Shown: one piece after another, positions 1-6,129 of the stretch
Layout: each line of letters begins with the position of its first letter
How positions within the stretch are numbered: the first letter of the stretch is position 1
Source: Candidatus Thorarchaeota archaeon
GTDB taxonomy: Archaea; Asgardarchaeota; Thorarchaeia; Thorarchaeales; Thorarchaeaceae
Length of the DNA: 10,217 nucleotides
Assembly: GCA_016840965.1 (NCBI GenBank)
Contig: JAEORI010000005.1
Location: 1 to 10,217 of the forward strand
Direction of reading: 5' to 3'
Notes under the pieces: generated by a model
The model's database searches: none
What the model saw: the letters and a program-made list of their open reading frames with translations, nothing else
What the model was told of the DNA's origin: nothing
Program-made: the position numbers and the translations under genes

Positions 1-1077
1 CATGCAATTGAGAGCAACTATACAGAATGCCTCATTTATCTCCCAGTAATCAATGTCATCAACACTTAGCCTTGCATGTTTGAGGGCTTTGATAGTAGCA
101 GGTACAGGACCACGACCCATGACCGTGGGATCAACTCCAGCCCAGCCCATGGAAACAATTCGTGCCATGGGTTCAATCCCTCTCTTTTCTGCTTCCTTGG
201 CTTCCATTACAACCGCAGCAGTAGCACCAGCGTTGAGTGGTGAGGCATTCCCAGGAGTGATTACGCCCTCATCTGTGCCCTCTCGTTTGATATACCCCTC
301 TTTTCCTCCATTCTTTTCAAGGAAGAAAGGCGTTGACACTCTGGGCAGAGTTGCAACCTTATCAAGAGTTGAAGGTCGAGCACTCAAGTCTCTGTCTACC
401 AGTAGGGGTTCGTCAACATTACCCGGTGCGTGTCCCTGTAGAGGTATGATTTCACCTTTGAACCATCCACTCTCCTGATTCTTAACTGTCAGATTGTGGC
501 TCCTCACACCAAATTTGTCCATGTCCTCCTTGGTGAAGGTAGGAACCTCCTCCTCGTACAATTTCTGTGCTGTTTGCAGCATATTGAATACGGTATTGAC
601 ATCTAAGCCAGGTCTATAGAACTCAGAGGCTGTATCCCCAAATGAGAAGTTTGGCTCAACACCCTTCCCCCTCACTCGGGTCATATGCTCAAATCCCGTT
701 GAGAGCACAATTTTACTAAACCCTGTCATTATTTCCATTATACCAATATGCATGCCTGATCCAGCAGATCCACATTGGCGGTCGACAAAAATAGAGGGCA
801 CATGATGTGGAAATCCAGACAAGAAGGCGGGTATTTTTCCCCCATATGTCCAATTCTCAAGTACTCCTGCAGCCACTCCGACTGTGATTTCTTCTATATC
901 CTTTTTCTCAATCCCTTTATCCGCTAATGATCCATCAAAAAATTTCATGAGCAAACGGGATAATAGCTCATCTCCTCGGATTTCTCCGAATACGTCATTC
1001 TCTGGGTCTTGAGGACGTGATCGTGAAAATGGAGTACGTACATAATCAACCAACCATACATCGTTCAGCTTTGTCAT
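1..1077 (-). CDS. Thiolase / acetyl-CoA acyltransferase, C-terminus beyond window
   Basis: This thiolase-superfamily enzyme condenses two acyl-CoAs or cleaves a 3-ketoacyl-CoA with CoA, in the cytoplasm. Translating the minus strand from the ATG at 1077-1075 gives 359 uninterrupted codons to the window edge. The nucleophilic cysteine sits in DRQCGSAGSGMH (Cys102), the usual N-terminal thiolase active site, and the family motif NEAF is at residues 348-351. The C-terminal GHPxG histidine and CxG cysteine would lie to the left of position 1. The DRQCGSAGSGMH form resembles FadA-like degradative thiolases more than the archaeal HMG-CoA-pathway thiolase, but this was judged by eye. The gene is divergent from an alpha/beta hydrolase. 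A TATA-like stretch (ATATAAT on the minus strand, about 1131-1138) could be its promoter. The plus-strand reading frame inside this gene is a shadow. Confidence 0.93.
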   Translation of the reverse strand, partial: MTKLNDVWLVDYVRTPFSRSRPQDPENDVFGEIRGDELLSRLLMKFFDGSLADKGIEKKDIEEITVGVAAGVLENWTYGGKIPAFLSGFPHHVPSIFVDRQCGSAGSGMHIGIMEIMTGFSKIVLSTGFEHMTRVRGKGVEPNFSFGDTASEFYRPGLDVNTVFNMLQTAQKLYEEEVPTFTKEDMDKFGVRSHNLTVKNQESGWFKGEIIPLQGHAPGNVDEPLLVDRDLSARPSTLDKVATLPRVSTPFFLEKNGGKEGYIKREGTDEGVITPGNASPLNAGATAAVVMEAKEAEKRGIEPMARIVSMGWAGVDPTVMGRGPVPATIKALKHARLSVDDIDYWEINEAFCIVALNCM

Positions 1078-1130
1078 AATCTTTTCCGAGGTTGTCCTTT
1101 GTTTTAACTCTTTATTAGGAAGGGTATTGA

Positions 1131-1138
1131 GATTATAT
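1131..1138 (-). promoter_or_regulatory. Candidate TATA box for the thiolase gene
   Basis: The minus strand reads CCATATAATC here. A start about 25 nt downstream would fall near 1108 and leave a leader of roughly 30 nt before the ATG at 1077. This was identified by eye only. Confidence 0.35.
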
Positions 1139-1150
1139 GGTGAGAATAAG

Positions 1151-1176
1151 TAAATAATTATCAGAACACGTGTTCT
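1151..1176 (+). promoter_or_regulatory. Candidate promoter and operator palindrome upstream of the hydrolase
   Basis: An AT-rich TATA-like stretch (TAAATAATTA, 1151-1160) is followed directly by a perfect 14-bp palindrome, AGAACACGTGTTCT, at 1163-1176. If transcription starts about 25 nt after the TATA centre, near 1180, the palindrome lies between TATA box and start site, a common position for archaeal repressor operators. It lies in the 141-bp spacer between the divergent thiolase and hydrolase genes and so could affect both. The palindrome is seen directly; its role as an operator is inferred. Confidence 0.45.
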
Positions 1177-1218
1177 AAATTCATCATCTTTTTTTCCTAG
1201 CTGGTACATAAGAGAAAC

Positions 1219-2013
1219 ATGCCATTCATTCAGACAGGGAACATCAGCACATACTATGAGATGCATGGCGAGAAGGGGTTAGCACTTGTATTCTGTCATG
1301 GAGCTGGTGCATCTCACGGAATGTGGCAGCCACAGGTCGAACACTTCTCAAACAATTATAGAGTCCTGACATATGACATAAGAGGTCATCAACAATCTGG
1401 AGGCTCAGACGAAACATATACCTGTGAGCTTTTTGCAGATGATCTCCACTTGTTGTTAGAGCAGCTTGACCTATCAGAGCCCGTTGTTATTGGTCTGTCA
1501 CTTGGAGGGATGATAGCACAAGAATATGCTGTGAAATATCAATCAAGTCTTAGAGGGTTGGTTCTAGCGGATACAGCAGTAGCAGCAGCCCTCACAAAAT
1601 CTGACAAACTCCTGAAGGCAATGTATCCGAAGTGGTTGGTGAAATGGACTATCAACAGAATGAGTGATGAAAAATATGCTGATTGGTCCTTCAAGTACTT
1701 TGATATGAATAACGAGGTGAGAGAGTATCTCAAACAAGAGCAGCTGAAAATGAGTAAAGAAGAGCTACTGAAAGTTACTGATGCCATATACTCATTCAAG
1801 CTGCTTCCTTTGGAAACAATTAGGGTACCAACTTTAATTATTCTGGGGGAGAATGAGAGAAAAGCAGTGTTTCCACATGCGGAAAAAATGGCAGAGCTGA
1901 TTAAGAACTCTCAAAGAGTGGTCATTCCTGGTGCAGGGCATGCCTCCAATCTTGAAAATCCAGAGAGTTTCAATTCAGAACTAGAGAGCTTCCTTAGAAG
2001 TATAGTTGCATAG
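1219..2013 (+). CDS. Alpha/beta-fold hydrolase
   Basis: This is a cytoplasmic serine hydrolase of the alpha/beta fold, 264 residues, which is typical for single-domain members. HG at residues 27-28 fits the oxyanion-hole strand. The nucleophile elbow is GLSLGG with Ser94, and the catalytic histidine is His241 in GAGHASNLENP. The acid position, normally Asp in a GxxDxxxP context, appears as GENERKAVFP, so Glu213 (or Glu211) may replace Asp. The substrate cannot be told from sequence. Relatives include esterases, 3-oxoadipate enol-lactonase-like enzymes and C-C hydrolases. The ATG at 1219 has only a weak purine stretch upstream (AGAGAAAC) and no GGAGG. The gene is divergent from a thiolase, which hints at acyl or acyl-CoA metabolism, and ends 5 nt from the convergent elp3 gene. 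No signal peptide is seen. Confidence 0.9.
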   Translation: MPFIQTGNISTYYEMHGEKGLALVFCHGAGASHGMWQPQVEHFSNNYRVLTYDIRGHQQSGGSDETYTCELFADDLHLLLEQLDLSEPVVIGLSLGGMIAQEYAVKYQSSLRGLVLADTAVAAALTKSDKLLKAMYPKWLVKWTINRMSDEKYADWSFKYFDMNNEVREYLKQEQLKMSKEELLKVTDAIYSFKLLPLETIRVPTLIILGENERKAVFPHAEKMAELIKNSQRVVIPGAGHASNLENPESFNSELESFLRSIVA

Positions 2014-2018
2014 ACTGC

Positions 2019-3689
2019 TTAGAGAAAGTTCTTTGCAAGATAGGGGCCAATATCAGTAAAACCAAGAGACCGATAGTATTCTTTGACTCCAATAGCACTA
2101 TTAACCAGAATTTGTATGGCATCAAAATCATTTCTTCCAATATCTTCAGCTGTTGACATCATTTGTTCTCCTAGACCAAGATGCTGCCAAGCATCGCGAT
2201 CCCTTTTTCCAATGTCCACAACTGGACCATACACTCTCAACTCACGGATAATGACTGAGGGTTTCTCAATCATCTCGATTCTTTGTGTTTCAGAACTTGG
2301 ACTCCTTAGACGGAGAAAACCAAAAAGTACGTCTAGGTTTGGGTCTTCAAGTGAGAGAAATACCTCTGTTCCATCAGAAGCTTCATAGTCGTGTCGAACA
2401 AGTTGTATGTTGTCTGGAACAATTTTCTCCTCAGACCTCATCTGAAAATGGCCAATCTCTCTGTATCTAATTGTTGGGTCTCTCTTACCGTTCGCTTTCA
2501 TTCGTTCATGAACTAATTCGCGGAGATTTCCGGTGTTCAGACCTGCTTCAATCTGATGTAGTGGAATATCCCGTTGCATCCTCTGTATCCTAACATATTC
2601 AGGCATCTCACGGACTGCAGCTGAAACCAGACCTACTACCTGTTCGGTTGTATAGGGACTATATTCTCCCGATTTCCACCAATCATATAGTTTCGTGTTC
2701 TTGACCACAATGGTTGGATAGATTTTCAACATATCAGGACGAAATCTTGGATCGGTGAATAGTTGTGCGAACGTTTCTAGGTCGCTTTCGACTGTTGCTC
2801 CAGGTAGTCCGGGCATGATATGATAACAAACCTTCAGCCCACTATCACGGAGCATTTTGGTAGCATTCGCTGTTTCCTCAACACCATGTCCACGCTCTAC
2901 TTTTCGAAGAATTTCATCAGAGAGCGTCTGGACACCAATCTCTACTCTTGTGGCGCCCATATTGAGCATGTTGTCTATACTTTCTTGGGTCACCCAATCA
3001 GGTCGGGTTTCAAAAGTAAGTCCGACATTGCGAACTTCCGAAGTTTCGTTGAACTTTTTTGCTTGTTCAATGTCTTTACTGACTGACCGATTCATTGCAT
3101 CTAGGCAACCTTTGACGAAGAATTTCTGGTATTCTGGTGGTTTCGAACACCAATCACCACCCATAACAATCAATTCGACTTTGTTTATGCTATGGCCAAT
3201 TGTTGATAACTGTGTGAGTCTGCTCTCCACTTGTCTATATGGGTCAAAATCATTCTGAATTCCTCTCATGGTAGCAGGCTCATGTCCAGTATAACTCTGA
3301 GGAACTCCGAGATCAGGACCTCCTGGACAGTAGGCACATTTTCCATGAGGACACTCATGAGGTGTCGTCATAGTAGCTACGACTGCAACTCCCGAAACTG
3401 TCCTTACAGGTCTTTTCTGCAGGAATGGACGGAGTATCTCTGATTCTTCTGGTACTGTAACTTGGAGTATGTCAGCATTTCTAGGCGTCTGTGCAAGTTT
3501 GTATTTAGCAGAGACCTTGGTCTTGATTCGGTTAATCACCTGTTTGGTAAGGGGCTCCGATGACTTGAGTAGCATGTCAACTATCTCTCGATAGATGTGA
3601 TAGTCATCCACAGGTGCTTTCATGGCCACAAATATCGAAGAATTCGGTTTAATAGACTGCGGTGTGGTTCTCCATGACGAAAAGTTCAT
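2019..3689 (-). CDS. elp3: Elp3-family tRNA uridine(34) acetyltransferase (radical SAM + GNAT)
   Basis: Archaeal Elp3 combines a radical-SAM domain and a GNAT acetyltransferase domain and makes the cm5U-type modification at wobble U34 of tRNA from acetyl-CoA. The ORF codes for 556 residues. PVRTVSGVAVVATMTTPHECPHGKC precedes the Fe-S cysteines Cys113, Cys118 and Cys121 in CPHGKCAYCPGG (sequence shown here in two overlapping parts). KIYPT (Lys322) is the conserved Elp3 motif at the acetyl-CoA active site. The GNAT domain occupies about 430-556, with the acetyl-CoA loop QHLGLGEQ at 502-509 and YYRSLGF near the end. The usual GGTF motif after radical-SAM strand 2 reads GGDWC (177-181). The start is uncertain. 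ATG 3689 is the longest, but Met23 (ATG at 3623-3621) fits family alignments and a promoter near 3698 better. The gene is divergent from tRNA-Trp with 31 bp between. Confidence 0.95.
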   Translation of the reverse strand: MNFSSWRTTPQSIKPNSSIFVAMKAPVDDYHIYREIVDMLLKSSEPLTKQVINRIKTKVSAKYKLAQTPRNADILQVTVPEESEILRPFLQKRPVRTVSGVAVVATMTTPHECPHGKCAYCPGGPDLGVPQSYTGHEPATMRGIQNDFDPYRQVESRLTQLSTIGHSINKVELIVMGGDWCSKPPEYQKFFVKGCLDAMNRSVSKDIEQAKKFNETSEVRNVGLTFETRPDWVTQESIDNMLNMGATRVEIGVQTLSDEILRKVERGHGVEETANATKMLRDSGLKVCYHIMPGLPGATVESDLETFAQLFTDPRFRPDMLKIYPTIVVKNTKLYDWWKSGEYSPYTTEQVVGLVSAAVREMPEYVRIQRMQRDIPLHQIEAGLNTGNLRELVHERMKANGKRDPTIRYREIGHFQMRSEEKIVPDNIQLVRHDYEASDGTEVFLSLEDPNLDVLFGFLRLRSPSSETQRIEMIEKPSVIIRELRVYGPVVDIGKRDRDAWQHLGLGEQMMSTAEDIGRNDFDAIQILVNSAIGVKEYYRSLGFTDIGPYLAKNFL

Positions 3690-3690
3690 A

Positions 3691-3703
3691 ACTTATGCAA
3701 AAG
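3691..3703. promoter_or_regulatory. Shared TATA-like element between elp3 and tRNA-Trp
   Basis: Only 31 bp (3690-3720) separate the outermost elp3 ATG from base 1 of the tRNA. The plus strand reads AACTTATGCAAAAG here, a TATA-like tract centred about 25 nt before the tRNA 5' end. The same tract read on the minus strand (TTTTGCATAAG) could direct elp3, with a start near 3673. That start lies inside the longest elp3 reading frame, so it would favour initiation at Met23. The assignment was made by eye. Confidence 0.4.
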
Positions 3704-3720
3704 TGGTGCTTCTGACCACA

Positions 3721-3858
3721 GGGGTGGTGGCCTAGTTCGGTATGGCGACGGGCTCCAGATCTAGGTGCGTTATGCGCCTGAATTGGACGGGGTCAATAAA
3801 TGACCGTCGTCATGAAGACACTCGTCGATCGGGAGTTCAAATCTCCCTCACCCCACCA
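3721..3858 (+). tRNA. tRNA-Trp (anticodon CCA) with an intron at 37/38, CCA end encoded
   Basis: The mature tRNA folds well. The acceptor stem GGGGTGG (3721-3727) pairs with TCACCCC (3848-3854), ending in a G-U pair. The D arm is at 3730-3746. The anticodon stem ACGGG (3748-3752) pairs with CTCGT (3821-3825) with one G-U. The loop C-T-C-C-A-G plus A3820 gives anticodon CCA at 3755-3757. The variable region is CGATC. The T arm is GGGAG, TTCAAAT, CTCCC (3831-3847). The discriminator is A3855, followed by a genomically encoded CCA at 3856-3858. A 61-nt intron interrupts the anticodon loop at the canonical 37/38 site. Tryptophan tRNA is a commonly intron-bearing archaeal tRNA. Confidence 0.95.
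3759..3819 (+). other. tRNA-Trp intron (61 nt)
   Basis: The boundaries follow from the anticodon loop: exon 1 ends at G37 (3758) and exon 2 begins at A38 (3820). Bases 32-35 (CTCC) face GAAG at 3814-3817 and give three pairs plus a C34-A mismatch. The three-base bulges would be AG|A on the 5' side and AC|A on the 3' side, a near-canonical but imperfect bulge-helix-bulge for the splicing endonuclease. Inside are two hairpins: AGGTGC/GCGCCT (3763-3768 with 3774-3779, loop GTTAT, one G-U), and GGTCA/TGACC around ATAAA, extended by GAC/GTC past a two-base bulge (about 3786-3808). I do not see convincing C/D-box guide elements. Confidence 0.75.
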
Positions 3859-3871
3859 CACACATTTACTA

Positions 3872-3877
3872 TTTTTT
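3872..3877 (+). terminator. Oligo-T terminator after tRNA-Trp
   Basis: A run of six T residues lies 14 nt after the tRNA CCA end. Oligo-T tracts are the usual archaeal termination signal, so the tRNA is probably transcribed on its own. Confidence 0.5.
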
Positions 3878-3898
3878 GGACCAAACTACCATCCGTGA

Positions 3899-3908
3899 TG
3901 ATAATAAG
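3899..3908 (+). promoter_or_regulatory. rnhB: TATA box for RNase HII, predicting a leaderless mRNA
   Basis: TGATAATAAG is centred about 26 nt before the ATG at 3930, which places the transcription start at or next to the start codon. No ribosome-binding sequence precedes the ATG, in keeping with a leaderless transcript. The sequence is seen directly; the start site is inferred from standard archaeal spacing. Confidence 0.5.
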
Positions 3909-3929
3909 TCACTAGGCTAGCTGTAAACT

Positions 3930-4619
3930 ATGGTCAAAGAAAAGACGCAACTGTATGGTATATGCGGAGTTGATGAGGCAGGTCGTGGTCCAATGATAGG
4001 GCCCATGGTCATTTGTGGGGTCGTAATCGACCCTGATTCTATTCAAGAGCTTGAAAAGCTGGGACCGCGTGACTCGAAGATACTTTCGCCCTCGCGACGT
4101 GTTGCCCTTGGCAAAAAAATCGAAAAGTTAGCTGTTAGCACAAGATTCAGGTCTATCTCTGCAGCAGATATCGACAAGCGTAGAAAACATGCGACCATGA
4201 ATGAGATAGAGGTTGATGAGTTCGTTTCTGTTTTACGTGAGTTAAAACCAAAAACAATCTATTTAGACGCCGCGGATGTGATAGCGGATAGATTTGGTAA
4301 GGTGATTGGAGAAAAGAGTGGTCTCTCAGTAATGGGTGCTGAAATTATATCAGAACATAAAGCAGACTCAAAATATCCCATAGTATCCGCAGCCTCAATC
4401 TTGGCTAAGGTTGAACGAGATCAAGTCATTAGCAGACTGCATGAGAAATATGGCGACTTTGGGTCGGGATATCCATCTGACCCCAAGACTGTTGAGTTTG
4501 TGAGAGATTTAGTAAGAAACAACAAGAAGCTGCTACCTATTATCCGAAAAAGCTGGGATTCTGTCAGGAAAATTATCGATGATGAATCAACTAGACAAAC
4601 AGCCATTGACTCATTCTGA
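3930..4619 (+). CDS. rnhB: Ribonuclease HII
   Basis: RNase HII cuts RNA in RNA-DNA hybrids and starts removal of single ribonucleotides from DNA. At 229 residues this matches the usual archaeal length. The family opening GVDEAGRGPMIGPMV gives catalytic Asp and Glu at residues 15-16. The third acidic residue is in YLDAADV, and the fourth in HKADSKYPIVSAASILAKVERD (split here: HKADSKYPIV, SAASILAKVERD). GSGYPSDPKT and the KSW near the C-terminus are also typical of archaeal RNase HII. The ATG at 3930 is preceded by a TATA box at leaderless distance. The gene lies 71 nt after tRNA-Trp and converges with the HTH regulator, with one base between the stop codons. Nothing is missing from the active site. 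Confidence 0.96.
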   Translation: MVKEKTQLYGICGVDEAGRGPMIGPMVICGVVIDPDSIQELEKLGPRDSKILSPSRRVALGKKIEKLAVSTRFRSISAADIDKRRKHATMNEIEVDEFVSVLRELKPKTIYLDAADVIADRFGKVIGEKSGLSVMGAEIISEHKADSKYPIVSAASILAKVERDQVISRLHEKYGDFGSGYPSDPKTVEFVRDLVRNNKKLLPIIRKSWDSVRKIIDDESTRQTAIDSF

Positions 4620-4620
4620 T

Positions 4621-5586
4621 TCACTGACTTGATCGTTCGTCAATTATCTTTTTGAGTTCACGTGGTTTCTCAATACCATCAAGCTCAAGCTGTCTAATCA
4701 CTGGTAGGTTGGATACGCTTTCGTCTGCTTTCCCTTCTTCAACGATAATAACTGCATCTGATTCTGTCACTTTTGATACACTCTTTAGAATTTCCATCCG
4801 TTTCTTGAGAGTCCAGCTTGCGATAGAACCTACTCCAGACATCAATGGTGGTCCTTCTTCTTTTGCTGCAACATGGAATGGAGCGCGGTCTGTCCAAAGG
4901 ACCTTCATTCCCAGTCGTTCAAAGAACTCATTCACACGTTTCTCGAGCTCTGGTGTGTCTTGCGGTGGTTTATCCAACGGTGGATAAGGTTTCTCCATCG
5001 GTTTCTCTTGCATCAAGTCAATAGGTATCATCAGGTCTGTTTCAAGTACCTTTTCGAGTCTTTCAGCAATATCAGAACTGACATCCATCTCGTCTTTTTC
5101 ATATGCGAGTATTGCTCTTGCAGACACCTGAACACAGTCAGCAAGCTCTTCTGTTGTCATCTTTTGGTCAAGTCGGGCTTCTCTGAGTTTGGTACCATCA
5201 ATCGCAACAAAACGACCGCCTCGCTGAATAAACTCCCTGGGTAGCTGTCTTTCTGCAATCATACTCTGAAAACTGGGAGGGGCAATTGTTGATACACCAT
5301 ATCTTTTGTAGACCACACCAGGATCCAACTCACCTCGTCTTGTCTTCGTACCCACAACAAGAGGTGTTGCATTGAAGAAATGTGCTACTACTTGAAGAGC
5401 TATTGCATCATCACTACTGAGGGCATCAATGTTCGCAAGCACTTTCACAAGAATGAGCTGTTCTTCCCTTCGAGCAACAAGATCAAAGCAGCTTGGTCGA
5501 ACATCACACTGTGACGAAAGTCGAAACCCAGCATCCTCTAGGTGATCAACTACCTCCTGCATCAGCTGAGTTCTTGCTTTAGTCAA
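4621..5586 (-). CDS. Archaeal HTH-type transcriptional regulator with nuclease-fold-like N-terminus
   Basis: This 321-residue protein belongs by appearance to the conserved archaeal family annotated as putative HTH-type transcriptional regulatory protein. The N-terminal part (about 1-125) contains CFDLVARR and LILVKVL, a pattern resembling a PD-(D/E)xK-like fold, and is probably a structural or ligand-binding domain. A Cro/C1-type helix-turn-helix spans about 133-187 (LREARLDQKMTTEELADCV, then VSARAILAYEKDE). A proline-rich linker (196-212) leads to a C-terminal domain of unknown role. The start is TTG 5586-5584, because an in-frame TAA lies just upstream; ATG at codon 9 is the only close alternative. 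It lies 81 nt downstream of the UPF0216 gene, and a TATA-like ATATTTT near 5643-5650 could give it a promoter of its own. The targets are unknown. Confidence 0.88.
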   Translation of the reverse strand: MTKARTQLMQEVVDHLEDAGFRLSSQCDVRPSCFDLVARREEQLILVKVLANIDALSSDDAIALQVVAHFFNATPLVVGTKTRRGELDPGVVYKRYGVSTIAPPSFQSMIAERQLPREFIQRGGRFVAIDGTKLREARLDQKMTTEELADCVQVSARAILAYEKDEMDVSSDIAERLEKVLETDLMIPIDLMQEKPMEKPYPPLDKPPQDTPELEKRVNEFFERLGMKVLWTDRAPFHVAAKEEGPPLMSGVGSIASWTLKKRMEILKSVSKVTESDAVIIVEEGKADESVSNLPVIRQLELDGIEKPRELKKIIDERSSQ

Positions 5587-5630
5587 TTGTCTTTACCACT
5601 GCTTTCTCTATTTCGAACCTTTTTCAGCAT
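5583..5630 (-). other. Possible 15-codon leader ORF overlapping the regulator start
   Basis: On the minus strand an ATG at 5630-5628 opens a 15-codon frame (MLKKVRNRESSGKDN) whose TGA shares the TTGA tetranucleotide with the TTG start of the HTH regulator. This is the geometry of translational coupling. No ribosome-binding site precedes the ATG, and a frame this short can arise by chance. Confidence 0.2.
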
Positions 5631-5667
5631 ATCTAATAGTGAAAATATGTTCCCTGTTCTTAGAATA

Positions 5668-6129
5668 TCAATCAGAATTGAAACTTGAGTCTTCTTTTGA
5701 TGACATAGCAATTCCAATGGTGGTTGTAGATGGTAATTCTCGTCTGAGTAGTTGGACTTGAGGTCTGGCTAATTTCTCAATCGGTTTCCATTTGGAAAAA
5801 TTCACCCACGCTAGGTCAACATATCCTATAATTCTGTGGACCATGAATAATTCGATTTTGTTGCCAGCTACAGTGTAAATACCAGGCCCATAATCTAGTC
5901 TTCTGAGGATAACAATTGGCAGGTGGACATCTCTATGGAACTTGTTTGGCACTTCAAGGATGATTTTTTCAATCTCTTCTGTTTGGAATATTGAAACTTC
6001 TCCAGTCCGTGTTCGAAAATGCGGAGAAGCAACACCAATCAACTCACTCAGAGGAACTCTTGATTCAGGAAGATGGTCATTAAGTGTGTCTATATCATGT
6101 TCAATCATTTTGTCAATGAACTTGCTCAC
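5668..6129 (-). CDS. UPF0216 (DUF61) family protein
   Basis: This protein of 153 residues is recognised by LNDHLPESRVPLSEL (16-30), followed by a segment with TRTGEVSIF and then LPIVILRRLDYGPGIYTVAGN, the hallmark layout of the archaeal UPF0216/DUF61 family. No biochemical function is known to me. It is soluble by appearance, with no membrane segment or signal peptide. The start chosen is GTG 6129-6127, preceded by GGAGG at 7-nt spacing and overlapping the fibrillarin stop as GTGA. The longer ATG at 6153 lies inside the fibrillarin gene and lacks this support. About 45 residues after residue 108 seem to extend beyond the conserved core. The coupling to fibrillarin suggests a link to RNA modification or ribosome biogenesis, by inference only. 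Confidence 0.88.
   Translation of the reverse strand: MSKFIDKMIEHDIDTLNDHLPESRVPLSELIGVASPHFRTRTGEVSIFQTEEIEKIILEVPNKFHRDVHLPIVILRRLDYGPGIYTVAGNKIELFMVHRIIGYVDLAWVNFSKWKPIEKLARPQVQLLRRELPSTTTIGIAMSSKEDSSFNSD

Noticed and set aside
53..478. 141-residue plus-strand reading frame
   Set aside because: It lies antisense to the well-conserved thiolase frame, and its translation resembles no family known to me.
2083..3443. Several plus-strand frames across this stretch
   Set aside because: All lie antisense within elp3, which carries clear radical-SAM and GNAT motifs; they are shadows.
3759..3819. Box C/D guide RNA inside the tRNA-Trp intron, as known in Haloferax and Pyrococcus
   Set aside because: CTGA (3778-3781) and ATGA-like pieces occur, but there is no good RTGATGA C box, no ordered C-D'-C'-D set, and no complementarity to the anticodon loop next to a D or D' box.
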